Shown here: positions 10,091 through 18,632 of the stretch, in pieces
How positions within the stretch are numbered: position 1 is the stretch's first letter
How the letters are laid out: every line of letters begins with the position of its first letter
Assembly (NCBI GenBank): GCA_001770175.1
Contig: MEQK01000202.1
Span: forward strand, 1-38,440
Length of the DNA: 38,440 bases
Source: Bdellovibrionales bacterium RIFOXYD1_FULL_55_31
Lineage (GTDB): Bacteria > Bdellovibrionota > UBA1018
Direction: 5' to 3'
Made by a program: the position numbers and the translations under genes
Notes under the pieces: generated by a model
What the model saw: the letters and a program-made list of their open reading frames with translations, nothing else
What the model was told of the DNA's origin: nothing
The model's database searches: none

Positions 10091-11170
10091 TCAAACCCAT
10101 CCTTTATAGACCAGCGCAGCCGTAACACAGATATTGGCCAAAGAGAGCGGGAACATCACCCGCCAGCCGAGGTCCATAAGCTGGTCATAGCGAAAGCGGG
10201 GCAGCGTCCACCGGACCCAGACGAAAAACCACATGAAGAAGGCGATTTTCACGGTGAACGAAATAATCTCGAATAAGACCCGAATCCAATCTTGAGTGCT
10301 GCCTTGGAGATGAAGCGCTCCGAGAACGGTCCCCATTCCCGGCAGAAGCTGGTATCCGCCAAAGAACAAAGTCACGGCGAGACCCGAAGCGACAGCCATA
10401 TTCATGTATTCGGCCATCATGAACGTCGCGAATTTCATGGCGCCGTACTCAACGTGATATCCGACGATTTCGGGCTCTCCCTCGGGAAGATCGAACGGTA
10501 GCCGGTTCGTTTCGGCGAACACGGCCGTCAGGAACACCAGGAAACCAATTGGCTGGACGAAGATTCCCCACCTGGGGATGACAATTGGACCGAATGACAG
10601 CAGGGCCTCGCTCTGAAGTTTTACCATTTGTCCAAGCTCGACGGTCGAATGGATCATAACCAGCCCGACCACCGATAAGGCGAGCGAAATTTCATAACTG
10701 ATCATCTGGGACGAGCTTCGCATGGACCCGAGAATGGAAAAGCTGTTATTTGAGGCCCAGCCTCCCATAATCAAGCCGTAAACCCCCAACGAGGCGATCG
10801 CGAAAATATAGAGAAAACCGACGTTCAGATCCGCGGCCTGCATCGGGATCACCTGTCCGGCGATCGTAATCGGGCCCGCAAACGGAATCACGGCGAAGGT
10901 CATACATGCCGGAACAAGCACAACGATCGGCGCGATGAAATAGTAAAACGGTGAGACATGAGCGGGAACCCGGTCTTCCTTAAATAGAAATTTGACCGCA
11001 TCAGCCACCGTTTGCAGCAGCCCAAAAGGACCCACTCGATTCGGCCCCCGGCGAATCTGAATAAAGCCCGCGCCACGCCGCTCTACCCAGTTCATCACCG
11101 GCGCAACACTGAGAAGCATCGTGATCACGAAGCCTGTCTTTGCGAGGACGGCCACCCACTCGACACTCAT
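10091..11170 (-). CDS. nuoH: NADH-quinone oxidoreductase subunit H (set 1)
   Basis: Membrane subunit that lines the quinone chamber and the start of the proton path (E-channel), 359 residues, eight or nine membrane segments. It has the canonical ERRGAGFIQIRRGPNRVGP loop, E160 in MISYEISLALSVVG, and the acidic loop: E220 and D227 in FAETNRLPFDLPEGEPE, then E230, E232, E234, E241 and E254. The start at 11170 is preferred over an upstream in-frame ATG at 11197. AAGGAGGG lies 6 nt before it, and the ATG overlaps the nuoG1 stop as ATGA. This is the functional reference for set-2 NuoH. Confidence 0.96.
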   Translation of the reverse strand: MSVEWVAVLAKTGFVITMLLSVAPVMNWVERRGAGFIQIRRGPNRVGPFGLLQTVADAVKFLFKEDRVPAHVSPFYYFIAPIVVLVPACMTFAVIPFAGPITIAGQVIPMQAADLNVGFLYIFAIASLGVYGLIMGGWASNNSFSILGSMRSSSQMISYEISLALSVVGLVMIHSTVELGQMVKLQSEALLSFGPIVIPRWGIFVQPIGFLVFLTAVFAETNRLPFDLPEGEPEIVGYHVEYGAMKFATFMMAEYMNMAVASGLAVTLFFGGYQLLPGMGTVLGALHLQGSTQDWIRVLFEIISFTVKIAFFMWFFVWVRWTLPRFRYDQLMDLGWRVMFPLSLANICVTAALVYKGWV

Positions 11171-12585
11171 CGGGCGCCCTCCTTGTGATTGATCCAAGTC
11201 ATCAAAACTTCCGGAAGTCCCTTGCAGCCGTCCGGCGGCGCGACGGCCCGGCGGAACGTCTGCTCGCGTCCCTGAAAATTGACGACTGTTCCGTCCTTCT
11301 CGGCAAAGGTAACTCCGGGCAATACCGCCGCGAAGCTCTCCACTTCCTTCCGTTTAAAAACCCCGATGCCCACTATTTTCGACAGTTTTAATTCGGGCAG
11401 AACCGCGCGACCGCCCCTAACAATAAGAACGGCATCGGTTCCCGCCGGAAGCTTTTCAAACCCGTTGTAACCAAGCTTCTCCAGACCATGAAGATTGGCG
11501 GTACGGCTTTTTCTTTTGAGTATCTTATCCGCCGGCCCGTCGTCCTTGCTCGAGATGATCTCGGGCGTTCCAAAATGGAAAAACGGCGCACCTGGAAATT
11601 TTCTCGGGAGAAACTCGTCACGGAGCAGTACGGCCTCCTGCTGAGTGAGATCCGAGCCGACAAGAATCGCCGGCTTCTTCGCGTTCATCGTCTCGCGAGC
11701 CGCTTCGATGGCACGATCCCAATTTGTAACCTCGAGTTTACCGCTTAACCTCGCCATGGGGGCGACGACGCGATCCTTATCGTGGATGTAATGAAAGTTG
11801 AACCGGCCCTCGTCACAGAGCCAATATTTGTTTACCTCCAGGTTTTCGCGCGGAACGCAGCGGTAGATCACGTTTCCATCCTGGTGAATTTCCATGTTGC
11901 AGCCCCGCGCGCAGGCTTCACAGGTCGTGGGCGTCTTCTTGAGGAACCAGACGCGTCGCTTAAATCTGAAATCCTTTAACAGGAGAGACCCGGTCGGGCA
12001 GATGTCCGCATAATTACCGGCGTAATCCGTTTCAAGCGGACGCCCATCGATCGTGCTGATCTCGGTCCAATTACCGCGCTCCGTGGCGACCATCTCGTGA
12101 ATTCCGGCGACCTCGATCCCGAACCGGATGCAGCGGGTGCAATGAATGCAACGGTTCATGTTTTTCACGATCACGGGACCCATATCGAGGTCCACATAGG
12201 TCCGGCGCTCTTCGGTCATTCGCGTGTGCGGGTCGCCGTATTCGAATGAGTAGTCCTGGAGATCGCATTCACCCGACTTGTCGCAGATGGGACAGTCCAG
12301 CGGGTGATTGATCAAAAGATACTCCGAAACCGCCTTTTGGTTCTGCACCGCGCGCGGAGACCGCGTTTTCACGACCATTCCGCTCTTCGGCAGGGTGGCG
12401 CAAGCGGGCTGTAACTTCGGCACGTTCTCGATTTCGACCGAACACATCCGGCACTGGGCCACGACAGAGAGACCAGGGTGATAACAATAATACGGAATTT
12501 CGACTCCCACCTTTTTGGCGACTTCGATCAGATTTTGACCCGGAACGAACTCCACCTCTCGTCCGTCAATCACGCATGTGGGCAT
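11167..12585 (-). CDS. nuoG: NADH-quinone oxidoreductase subunit G, short form (set 1)
   Basis: Largest iron-sulfur subunit of the NADH-input module, here only 472 residues against roughly 680-900 in most bacteria. All cluster ligands are present. The 2Fe-2S (N1b) ligands are C34, C45, C48 and C62. N5 has H94, C98, C101 and C107. N4 has C146, C149, C152 and C196. The extra bacterial cluster N7 has C222, C225, C229 and C257. What follows is a reduced molybdopterin-oxidoreductase-like domain of about 200 residues instead of 400 or more. The frame is open to a normal stop that overlaps nuoH1, so this looks like a natural short form, not a frameshift. It overlaps the nuoF1 end by 16 nt. Confidence 0.94.
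   Translation of the reverse strand: MPTCVIDGREVEFVPGQNLIEVAKKVGVEIPYYCYHPGLSVVAQCRMCSVEIENVPKLQPACATLPKSGMVVKTRSPRAVQNQKAVSEYLLINHPLDCPICDKSGECDLQDYSFEYGDPHTRMTEERRTYVDLDMGPVIVKNMNRCIHCTRCIRFGIEVAGIHEMVATERGNWTEISTIDGRPLETDYAGNYADICPTGSLLLKDFRFKRRVWFLKKTPTTCEACARGCNMEIHQDGNVIYRCVPRENLEVNKYWLCDEGRFNFHYIHDKDRVVAPMARLSGKLEVTNWDRAIEAARETMNAKKPAILVGSDLTQQEAVLLRDEFLPRKFPGAPFFHFGTPEIISSKDDGPADKILKRKSRTANLHGLEKLGYNGFEKLPAGTDAVLIVRGGRAVLPELKLSKIVGIGVFKRKEVESFAAVLPGVTFAEKDGTVVNFQGREQTFRRAVAPPDGCKGLPEVLMTWINHKEGAR
11177..11184 (-). promoter_or_regulatory. Ribosome-binding site of nuoH1
   Basis: Minus-strand AAGGAGGG, a near-perfect Shine-Dalgarno match, ends 6 nt before the ATG at 11170. It decides between two in-frame starts of nuoH1 and lies inside the last codons of nuoG1. 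Confidence 0.75.
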
Positions 12586-13883
12586 TTTCCACCTCGGATG
12601 TGAGCCTCAAAATCAGCCCTGAATTTCGTGACGAAGCTAATGATCGGCCCCGCTGCGGCGTCCGCCAGCGCGCAGAGGGATTTCGCATTCATGTTATCGG
12701 CGACCTGCAGAATCAGGCCGAGATCCTGCTGATGCCCGCGACCGCCCTCGATCCGATCCAGGATGTCCTGAGCCCATTTCGTTCCTTCCCGGCAGGGGGT
12801 GCACTGGCCACAGGATTCGTGAGCATAGAACCTGACGATCCGCGCAAGCAGGCGGACCAAGCAGTAATCCTCACTCACGACGATCATGCCCGCGGACCCG
12901 AGCATCGAACCTATTTTCAACATCGGGTCGATATCGGCGACCACGTCGATCTCGTCTGCCCGGAGGACCGGCGCCGATGAACCGCCGGGAATCACCGCTT
13001 TCAGTTTTTTATCATCCAGAATGCCGTGACAATAATCATAGATCAGCTGGCGAACGGTCACACTGCCGGAGTCGAGCTCGTAGAGTCCGGGTTTTTTTAC
13101 GTGTCCCGATACTTCGTAAATCCGAGTGCCGCCGGAATTGGTGATGCGGCCAAGTTTAGCGTACCAATCTCCTCCCCGGTTGAGCACGAAAGGAACCCCG
13201 GCAAGTGTTTCGACGTTATTAACGACCGTGGGCCCGCCGAAAGCCCCCGCGATGGCGGGGTATGGCGGCTTGACTCTCGGCTCGCCGCGCCGGCCCTCAA
13301 GCGAATTCAGGAGCGCCGTTTCCTCTCCGCATATATAGGCTCCCGCGCCACGATGAATCGTGATCTCGAAATCGAACCCCGTGCCCATGATGTTTTTGCC
13401 GAGATAGCCCGCTTTTTCAGCCTCCAAAATCGCGGCCTGGAGAATCCCGGTTTCGCGGACGTACTCCCCCCGAATGTAGATATATCCCGTATGTGCGCCG
13501 ATTGCGTACGCGCCGATCGCCATTCCCTCGAGAACCAGGTGGGGCGTATACCGCATGAGATCGCGGTCCTTGAATGTTCCGGGCTCGGACTCATCGGCGT
13601 TGCAGATAAAATATTTCGCCTTGGCCGACTCCTTGGGAATCAGACTCCATTTGACCCCCGCGGGAAATCCCGCGCCACCGCGTCCGCGGATGTGTGCCTT
13701 TTTGACTTCGTTTATGACCTCGTCGCTCGACATTCCGAGTGCTTTTTTGAGCGCGGAATAGCCACTCATGTTTTTCAGGTAATAAGAAAGCGGCCGTGCT
13801 TCCTCACAAAAGTGCTGAATAAAGAGGGTCTCGGGCTGACTGTCTTCGAATGGCTGTTCAGGGGGTCGTTCTTGCTCCGACAT
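12570..13883 (-). CDS. nuoF: NADH-quinone oxidoreductase subunit F (set 1)
   Basis: Cytoplasmic NADH-oxidising flavoprotein (FMN and 4Fe-4S N3), 437 residues. It shows the FMN/NADH-binding glycine-rich loop GRGGAGFPAGVKW (about 67-79), CNADESEPGTFKDRD (about 94-108), and the N3 ligands C358, C361 and C364 in ESCGQCTPCREGT, with the fourth at C404 (KSLCALADAA). It starts 3 nt after nuoE1 and overlaps nuoG1. There is no second copy in the set-2 cluster, so this is the only NADH-oxidising subunit for complex I in the window. Confidence 0.97.
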   Translation of the reverse strand: MSEQERPPEQPFEDSQPETLFIQHFCEEARPLSYYLKNMSGYSALKKALGMSSDEVINEVKKAHIRGRGGAGFPAGVKWSLIPKESAKAKYFICNADESEPGTFKDRDLMRYTPHLVLEGMAIGAYAIGAHTGYIYIRGEYVRETGILQAAILEAEKAGYLGKNIMGTGFDFEITIHRGAGAYICGEETALLNSLEGRRGEPRVKPPYPAIAGAFGGPTVVNNVETLAGVPFVLNRGGDWYAKLGRITNSGGTRIYEVSGHVKKPGLYELDSGSVTVRQLIYDYCHGILDDKKLKAVIPGGSSAPVLRADEIDVVADIDPMLKIGSMLGSAGMIVVSEDYCLVRLLARIVRFYAHESCGQCTPCREGTKWAQDILDRIEGGRGHQQDLGLILQVADNMNAKSLCALADAAAGPIISFVTKFRADFEAHIRGGKCPHA

Positions 13884-13886
13884 CGC

Positions 13887-14363
13887 TCACTCCAATTCGC
13901 CGAGAATCCGATCAAGCTTCTGGACGTCGAGGTTCTCGTGGTAGTCGTCATTAATCATCATCGCCGGCGCGGTGCCACAAGCACCCAAGCACTCCTCTTC
14001 GTCAACCGTGAACTTTTTATCCGGTGTGGTTTCCGCCACCTTAATTCCCAGTTTCTTCTCGCAATGTTCGAGAAGCCGTTCGGCACCCCGTAACGAGCAG
14101 GACACGTTTGTACAGACTTTGATGTGGTACTTCCCGACCGGTTTGAAGTTATACATCGAATAGAACGTCGCGACCTCACGAACCTGTGCCGGATGAATTC
14201 CGATATACTCGGCGACTTCGTCCATTACGCCCGAAGACAACCAACCGAACTCATCCTGCGCGGCGTGAAGCGCCGGCAGAAGCAGCGCCAGCTTGCTCGG
14301 ATATCGGGGCTCCAGCTTTTTCATCGTCGAGTAGAATTTATCAGAGAGTATTTTATCGGCCAT
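13887..14363 (-). CDS. nuoE: NADH-quinone oxidoreductase subunit E (set 1)
   Basis: Thioredoxin-fold 2Fe-2S (N1a) subunit of the NADH module, 158 residues. Ligands are C84 and C89 in VCTNVSCSLRGA, and C125 and C129 in EECLGACGTAPAM, the standard spacing. It starts with ATG at 14363, 11 nt after nuoD1, and ends 3 nt before nuoF1. It is set-1 only; no paralogue is found in set 2. Confidence 0.97.
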   Translation of the reverse strand: MADKILSDKFYSTMKKLEPRYPSKLALLLPALHAAQDEFGWLSSGVMDEVAEYIGIHPAQVREVATFYSMYNFKPVGKYHIKVCTNVSCSLRGAERLLEHCEKKLGIKVAETTPDKKFTVDEEECLGACGTAPAMMINDDYHENLDVQKLDRILGELE

Positions 14364-14374
14364 ATCGGTTCCCC

Positions 14375-15595
14375 TTACCTGTCAATCTCGCCCGCGATAA
14401 CATTGATGCTTCCGAATGTGGCCACCATGTCCGCGACTTTGAGACCCCTCACCATCAGGGGGAGCGCCTGGAAGTGCCAAAACGACGGTCCGCGAACCCT
14501 CATCCTGTGTGCCTTGCTCGATCCTTTACTGACGATATAGAAACCAAACTCCCCGTTCGCGGCTTCAAACTGAGTGTAAGTTTCGCCCGCGGGGACCTCG
14601 AACCCAGTCATGAAAAACTTGAAATGATGGATCATGCCTTCCATCGTGTTGTAAACGACATCTTTATCTGGAATTCTGACACGTTTGTCCTCACACCAGA
14701 TCGGTCCGGGCTTAATGCGGTCCGCGCATTGGGTAATAATGTTCAAGGACTGCCTGATCTCCTCGATTCGGACGAGATAGCGGCTGAAGATATCTCCCTC
14801 TTTCGCGTAAGGCACATCGAATTCCACATCCTTGTAGAACATGCACGGCTGGTCCCGGCGCAAATCGACGTCAAGACCGGAACCGCGCGCATTCGGTCCC
14901 GAGAAACCGTATTCGATGCACTGCTCTTTCGTGATGACACCCACTCCGATCGTTCGCTTTTGCCAGATCCGGTTCATCGTGAGCAACCGGTCCATTTCAT
15001 CAATGGTCTTGCGCGTGCGCTTGACCCAGGCTTTGACGTCTTTTTCCCAGCCTTCCGGCGCATCTGCCATTAACCCGCCGATTCTGGTGAATGATGTCGT
15101 CAGGCGCGAGCCGCAAAGCCTTTCAATCAGGGTATAGGCTTCTTCACGTTCGTGAAAACCATATAGGAAGTACGAGAACGCGCCAATGTCGACGGCATTA
15201 ATCCCGACGCAAACCAAATGGTCAATCACACGAGCCATTTCACTGCAGACCATTCGAATCCAGATCGTCCGTTCGGGAACTTCAATTCCCATCAGTCGTT
15301 CGACGGCCATTGCATAAACCGTATTGTTGATCATGGCGGAAACGTAGTTCATCCGGTCCGTATAAACGATGTACTGATGATACGTGCGGTTTTCACCCAT
15401 TTTCTCTTTTGCGCGATGGGTGTATCCAAATTCGCCGTAGGAATTTTCGATAGTTTCGCCATTGAGCTTGGCTACGAGCCTGAAGGCGCCGTGCATCGCG
15501 GGGTGAATGGGCCCAATATTGACGATCGCCCGGGAATCCTCCCAGAGGTCATCCGGATCTCGGTTGAGGACGCTCTTGTATTTCGTGTCGCTCAT
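14375..15595 (-). CDS. nuoD: NADH-quinone oxidoreductase subunit D (set 1)
   Basis: 49-kDa-type subunit that forms the quinone-reducing site with NuoB, 406 residues. The quinone-binding loop is intact: NIGPIHPAMHGAFRL with H31 and H35, and Y84 in YTDRMNYVSAM (the equivalents of Thermus Nqo4 His38 and Tyr87). EFGYTHRAKEKMGENRTYHQ is also standard. There are no NiFe-hydrogenase CxxC pairs, as expected for complex I. The C-terminus GEIDR is the usual family ending. Neighbouring nuoC1 stops 18 nt upstream. It is clearly a functional NuoD. Confidence 0.97.
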   Translation of the reverse strand: MSDTKYKSVLNRDPDDLWEDSRAIVNIGPIHPAMHGAFRLVAKLNGETIENSYGEFGYTHRAKEKMGENRTYHQYIVYTDRMNYVSAMINNTVYAMAVERLMGIEVPERTIWIRMVCSEMARVIDHLVCVGINAVDIGAFSYFLYGFHEREEAYTLIERLCGSRLTTSFTRIGGLMADAPEGWEKDVKAWVKRTRKTIDEMDRLLTMNRIWQKRTIGVGVITKEQCIEYGFSGPNARGSGLDVDLRRDQPCMFYKDVEFDVPYAKEGDIFSRYLVRIEEIRQSLNIITQCADRIKPGPIWCEDKRVRIPDKDVVYNTMEGMIHHFKFFMTGFEVPAGETYTQFEAANGEFGFYIVSKGSSKAHRMRVRGPSFWHFQALPLMVRGLKVADMVATFGSINVIAGEIDR

Positions 15596-15613
15596 CGGCT
15601 TCGCCTTCCTGGG

Positions 15614-16192
15614 TTACCCGTCCAGAAGAGCTGGGTCGGCCAACTCGGGTTCCGTAAAAATTTGATAGGCTTTGAGTGGAAAATCCTTTCGAAGCGGATG
15701 GCCCACGTACCGGATATCCATCAAAATCCGACGAAGGTCGGGATGCCCGGCGAACTTTATGCCGAACATGTCGAATATTTCCCGCTCGGCCCAATTCGCC
15801 CCCGGCCAGACTGCCATGGCCGTCGCCGCCTCCTCGTCGTCCCTGAGTCGAACTTTCAGGCGAATTCTGACGAGCTTCGTAGTCGAGAACAGGTTGTAAA
15901 CGAGCTCAAATCGCGGTTCGACGGATTCGTCAGTGGCGGTCAAATCCGAGAGAAAATTGTATTCGAATGCCGAATCCGTTTTCATGAAGCTTAGGACATT
16001 CAGAATACTTTCTTTTTTCACGTAGATGATTGGGACGTCCGTGGGATATTCCGGCGGCATTCGCGCTTCCAGGATGTCATCTCCAAACCGATGCCGGAGC
16101 GTGCTGATCTGGGCTTTCCAGAGCTCCCCGAATTTTGGAACCCAGTCTCCGAACGTGGTGGGCACGTAGTTTCTGATATCGGTGATTTCCAT
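15614..16192 (-). CDS. nuoC: NADH-quinone oxidoreductase subunit C (set 1)
   Basis: 30-kDa-type subunit of the connecting module, 192 residues, separate from NuoD (not the E. coli-type NuoCD fusion). The C-terminal signature is GANWAEREIFDMFGIKFAGH, followed by PDLRRILMDIRYVGHPLRKD. I place the start at ATG 16192 (MEITDIRNYVPTTFGDW), preceded by AGGGGTAAAG. The open frame extends a further 70 codons upstream, but that would lie inside nuoB1 and is not NuoC-like. It is separated from nuoB1 by 22 nt. Confidence 0.95.
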   Translation of the reverse strand: MEITDIRNYVPTTFGDWVPKFGELWKAQISTLRHRFGDDILEARMPPEYPTDVPIIYVKKESILNVLSFMKTDSAFEYNFLSDLTATDESVEPRFELVYNLFSTTKLVRIRLKVRLRDDEEAATAMAVWPGANWAEREIFDMFGIKFAGHPDLRRILMDIRYVGHPLRKDFPLKAYQIFTEPELADPALLDG

Positions 16193-16214
16193 CTTTACCC
16201 CTGTAGACTGACGA

Positions 16215-16700
16215 TCAGGCCCTCTGCCGTCGCTGGGCGTGTGTGTCACCTCGCGAAATTTTCTCCTGAAGCCCCAGCAAACCGTGGAGAAGGTTTTCGG
16301 GATTCGGCGGACACCCCGGAACATAGACGTCCACGGGAATGACAGTGTCGATACCCTTGAGCACACAATACGAATCAAAAAGACCGTTTCCAGAGCTGGC
16401 ACAGGAACCCATCGAGATGACCCATTTAGGATCAGACATCTGATCGTAAATCATGCGTAAAACAGGTGCCATTTTAAGATTCACTATCCCGGCGACAATC
16501 AGAAGATCACTTTGCCGCGGAGAAAACCTGACCACCTCCGCTCCAAACCGCGAGATGTCATAATCGGCCGCGAGCGTTGACATCATTTCAATCCCGCAGC
16601 AACTTGTCCCAAACGGAAGCGGCCAAAGCGCGTTTTTTCTCCCCCAGCTGATGAATTGCTCGAGTCGCGTCGTCAGAAAGCCTGTTGATCCGTCTCTCAT
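16215..16700 (-). CDS. nuoB: NADH-quinone oxidoreductase subunit B (set 1)
   Basis: Carries cluster N2, the final iron-sulfur centre before quinone, 161 residues. Ligands C34 and C35 lie in [12 protein letters not shown]100 in [10 protein letters not shown] and C130 in [12 protein letters not shown]. The start at ATG 16700 ([10 protein letters not shown]) lies 4 nt after the nuoA1 stop with GGGAG about 7 nt before it. An upstream ATG at 16739 would overlap nuoA1 by 35 nt and is less likely. The motif [15 protein letters not shown] is typical of the family. Confidence 0.95.
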   Translation of the reverse strand: MRDGSTGFLTTRLEQFISWGRKNALWPLPFGTSCCGIEMMSTLAADYDISRFGAEVVRFSPRQSDLLIVAGIVNLKMAPVLRMIYDQMSDPKWVISMGSCASSGNGLFDSYCVLKGIDTVIPVDVYVPGCPPNPENLLHGLLGLQEKISRGDTHAQRRQRA

Positions 16701-16704
16701 CGCC

Positions 16705-17064
16705 TCACTCCCAATCCAGCGCGCCTTTTCTGAGAACATAGAAGTATCCCACGAGGAGAATCGCGAGGAATACGCCCATTTCGAACAGAATGAATGAATT
16801 AATGCTCAGGTATTTCCTGAATACGATCGCCCAGGGGAAAAAGAAGATGATTTCGACATCGAAAAGCAGAAAAAGAATCCCAACCAGGAAAAAGCGGACC
16901 GAAATGCGGTGTCTCGGCGCGCGAATTGAGGTCTGCCCGCACTCATACGGGGAATCCTTTCTTCGATTCGCCATTTTTGGGCCAAGGAAATGGGAGGCTA
17001 AAAGTGCTCCGATCCCAATCGCCATACCCAAGAACATAAGAAGCAGTACCGGTATATAGGCCAT
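16705..17064 (-). CDS. nuoA: NADH-quinone oxidoreductase subunit A (set 1)
   Basis: Three-helix membrane subunit at the quinone-chamber side, 119 residues. It has the canonical loop SPYECGQ with E41 and C42, and [20 protein letters not shown] with D69 and E71 (E. coli D79 and E81), then PWAIVF. It begins 38 nt after the stop of set-2 nuoN, too little room for a terminator. Together with the shared strand this implies read-through from the set-2 genes. The ribosome-binding site is weak. It is the reference for set-2 NuoA, which lacks these residues. Confidence 0.96.
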   Translation of the reverse strand: MAYIPVLLLMFLGMAIGIGALLASHFLGPKMANRRKDSPYECGQTSIRAPRHRISVRFFLVGILFLLFDVEIIFFFPWAIVFRKYLSINSFILFEMGVFLAILLVGYFYVLRKGALDWE

Positions 17065-17102
17065 GCTAATCGAAACTTATATCCGGAGCTGCGCGGGCGG
17101 CG

Positions 17103-18599
17103 CTACCACAAAATATACTGAATCGATTTTGCGGTCCACGCGAGAGCCTGTTCGGCAAAAATTCCCGTCAAGAGAACGGGAACCATCAGAATAGCCAGAA
17201 AGGCGTAACGCGCATGATTGGTGCCCGTCGTGCAATTTGCGGCGCGATCCGCGGCGTGGTGCAACGCGGATTTTCTGAAATCTCCAATCAGACAATAAGA
17301 CAGGCGCGCCACAGAAACCGTTGAAACCGCCATTGAAACAATGGCAACGACAGCCAGCGCCATCCAGTGTTGCCGAAGGGCCGCGCCGATAAGCGTAAAC
17401 TTCCCGATGAACCCGGGCATCGGAGGCAGGCCAACCAACGTGATAAGAAACAGAATCAAACAAACACACTCGGGTACTGCCCTAGCCAGCATTCCCTTGA
17501 GATCCTCGAGCCGATCCGATCGAAGCTCGTCCATCAGGAAGGAGAGAATAAAGAAGATTCCGGTGATGGAAAACAATTCGATCATCAGATTGTAGAGCAG
17601 TGCGGCAATCCCGACGCTGTCGAGAACGAGAACACCCATCAAAAGATGTCCTGTTTCGGCGATAATAAGCGCGGCAACCATTCGTTTGGCTCCCACTTGG
17701 CGCATGGCGAGAAACGAGCCGATCACCATCGAGAGCCCTGCGGCTAGAGCAACGAGACGAGTCCAATCCAGCTGTCCGAGAATTTCCCATTGCCCCTGCG
17801 TCAGAGATGGCTGGGCAAATAGAACCAGCAGGAATCGAAGCGTTATGACAAATCCCGCCGCCCGCGAACCGATCGAAAGAAACGCGGAAACCGGGGTGGG
17901 GGAGCCCTCCAGCACGTCCGGAGCCCAAAGATACATCGGAAACGCACCCAGCTGAAAACTGAGCGCCAGAAATATCAAGGTGAAGGCCGCGAGGGACACC
18001 TCTCTTGAGAGTGGTACGGCCAGGAGTGATCTGTGAATTTCGTATATGTTCAAAACATGCGTAGCCGAGAAGAGAATGGCCATTCCGTAAGCCAACAATC
18101 CCGCCGAAACGACGCCGAACAACATATGTTTGAATGCGGCTTCGTTTGAGATGGGTGATCGCTTCGCGTAGCCAGCAAGAAGGTACCCAATGATATTCAC
18201 GAACTGAAGCGAAAGGAACGCCAGCAGCAGATCCGTCGAGGACGCCGCCAGGCACATTCCAAGGGTCGCCGCCAGAATCAGGACCGTATACTCCGCCCTT
18301 TTGTTCGGACTGATCTCGCGCGTTTGAACAGCAACAATGATCGAGAGAACCGCTAGAGAAATGAAGAAGAGCCTGAAAAAGAATGAAAGGCCGTCAATTG
18401 AAAGCGTATTGTTGAAAACCTGGCTGGGTCCATATTTGTAGGCGAGAAAACTTTGGATCAACGCGCTTGCGAGTCCCATGAGGGCGGTGATCGAAATGAG
18501 CCGGTACCTTTCTCCGTGATACGTGATTTCGCCGATCACCACGAATCCAAGCGTCAGCGCGATCAAGATTTCAGGCAAAATTAAGATAAGGTCTTTCAC
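17103..18599 (-). CDS. NuoN-like subunit of set 2, pump residues mostly replaced
   Basis: Antiporter-like complex I subunit, 498 residues, about 14 membrane segments, clearly homologous to NuoN: LWAPDVLEGSPTPVSAF and GLPPMPGFIGKF. Aligned without gaps to set-1 NuoN around each motif, E147 is replaced by Q132 (DLLLAFLSLQFVNIIGYLL), K233 by Q216 (LALSFQLGAFPMYLW), H240 by Y223 and K263 by R246 (GSRAAGF). Only K400 is retained. In E. coli the corresponding Glu and Lys are needed for proton transfer. The start is GTG at 18599 with GAGGG upstream. It lies 33 nt after nuoM2 and 38 nt before nuoA1. Fold kept, channel chemistry changed; function inferred to be structural. Confidence 0.9.
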   Translation of the reverse strand: MKDLILILPEILIALTLGFVVIGEITYHGERYRLISITALMGLASALIQSFLAYKYGPSQVFNNTLSIDGLSFFFRLFFISLAVLSIIVAVQTREISPNKRAEYTVLILAATLGMCLAASSTDLLLAFLSLQFVNIIGYLLAGYAKRSPISNEAAFKHMLFGVVSAGLLAYGMAILFSATHVLNIYEIHRSLLAVPLSREVSLAAFTLIFLALSFQLGAFPMYLWAPDVLEGSPTPVSAFLSIGSRAAGFVITLRFLLVLFAQPSLTQGQWEILGQLDWTRLVALAAGLSMVIGSFLAMRQVGAKRMVAALIIAETGHLLMGVLVLDSVGIAALLYNLMIELFSITGIFFILSFLMDELRSDRLEDLKGMLARAVPECVCLILFLITLVGLPPMPGFIGKFTLIGAALRQHWMALAVVAIVSMAVSTVSVARLSYCLIGDFRKSALHHAADRAANCTTGTNHARYAFLAILMVPVLLTGIFAEQALAWTAKSIQYILW

Positions 18600-18632
18600 T
18601 CGTTCCCTCTTCCTTTTCTCATCAGACCCCTC

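Noticed and set aside
16193-16402. 70-codon upstream extension of nuoC1
   Set aside because: It lies wholly inside or over nuoB1, is not NuoC-like, and the internal ATG at 16192 has a ribosome-binding site.
17065-17102. A separate promoter for set-1 nuoA (TATAAG at 17076-17081 on the minus strand)
   Set aside because: The -10 match is good, but no -35-like hexamer lies 16-18 nt upstream, and transcription would start almost at the ATG. Too weak to list.
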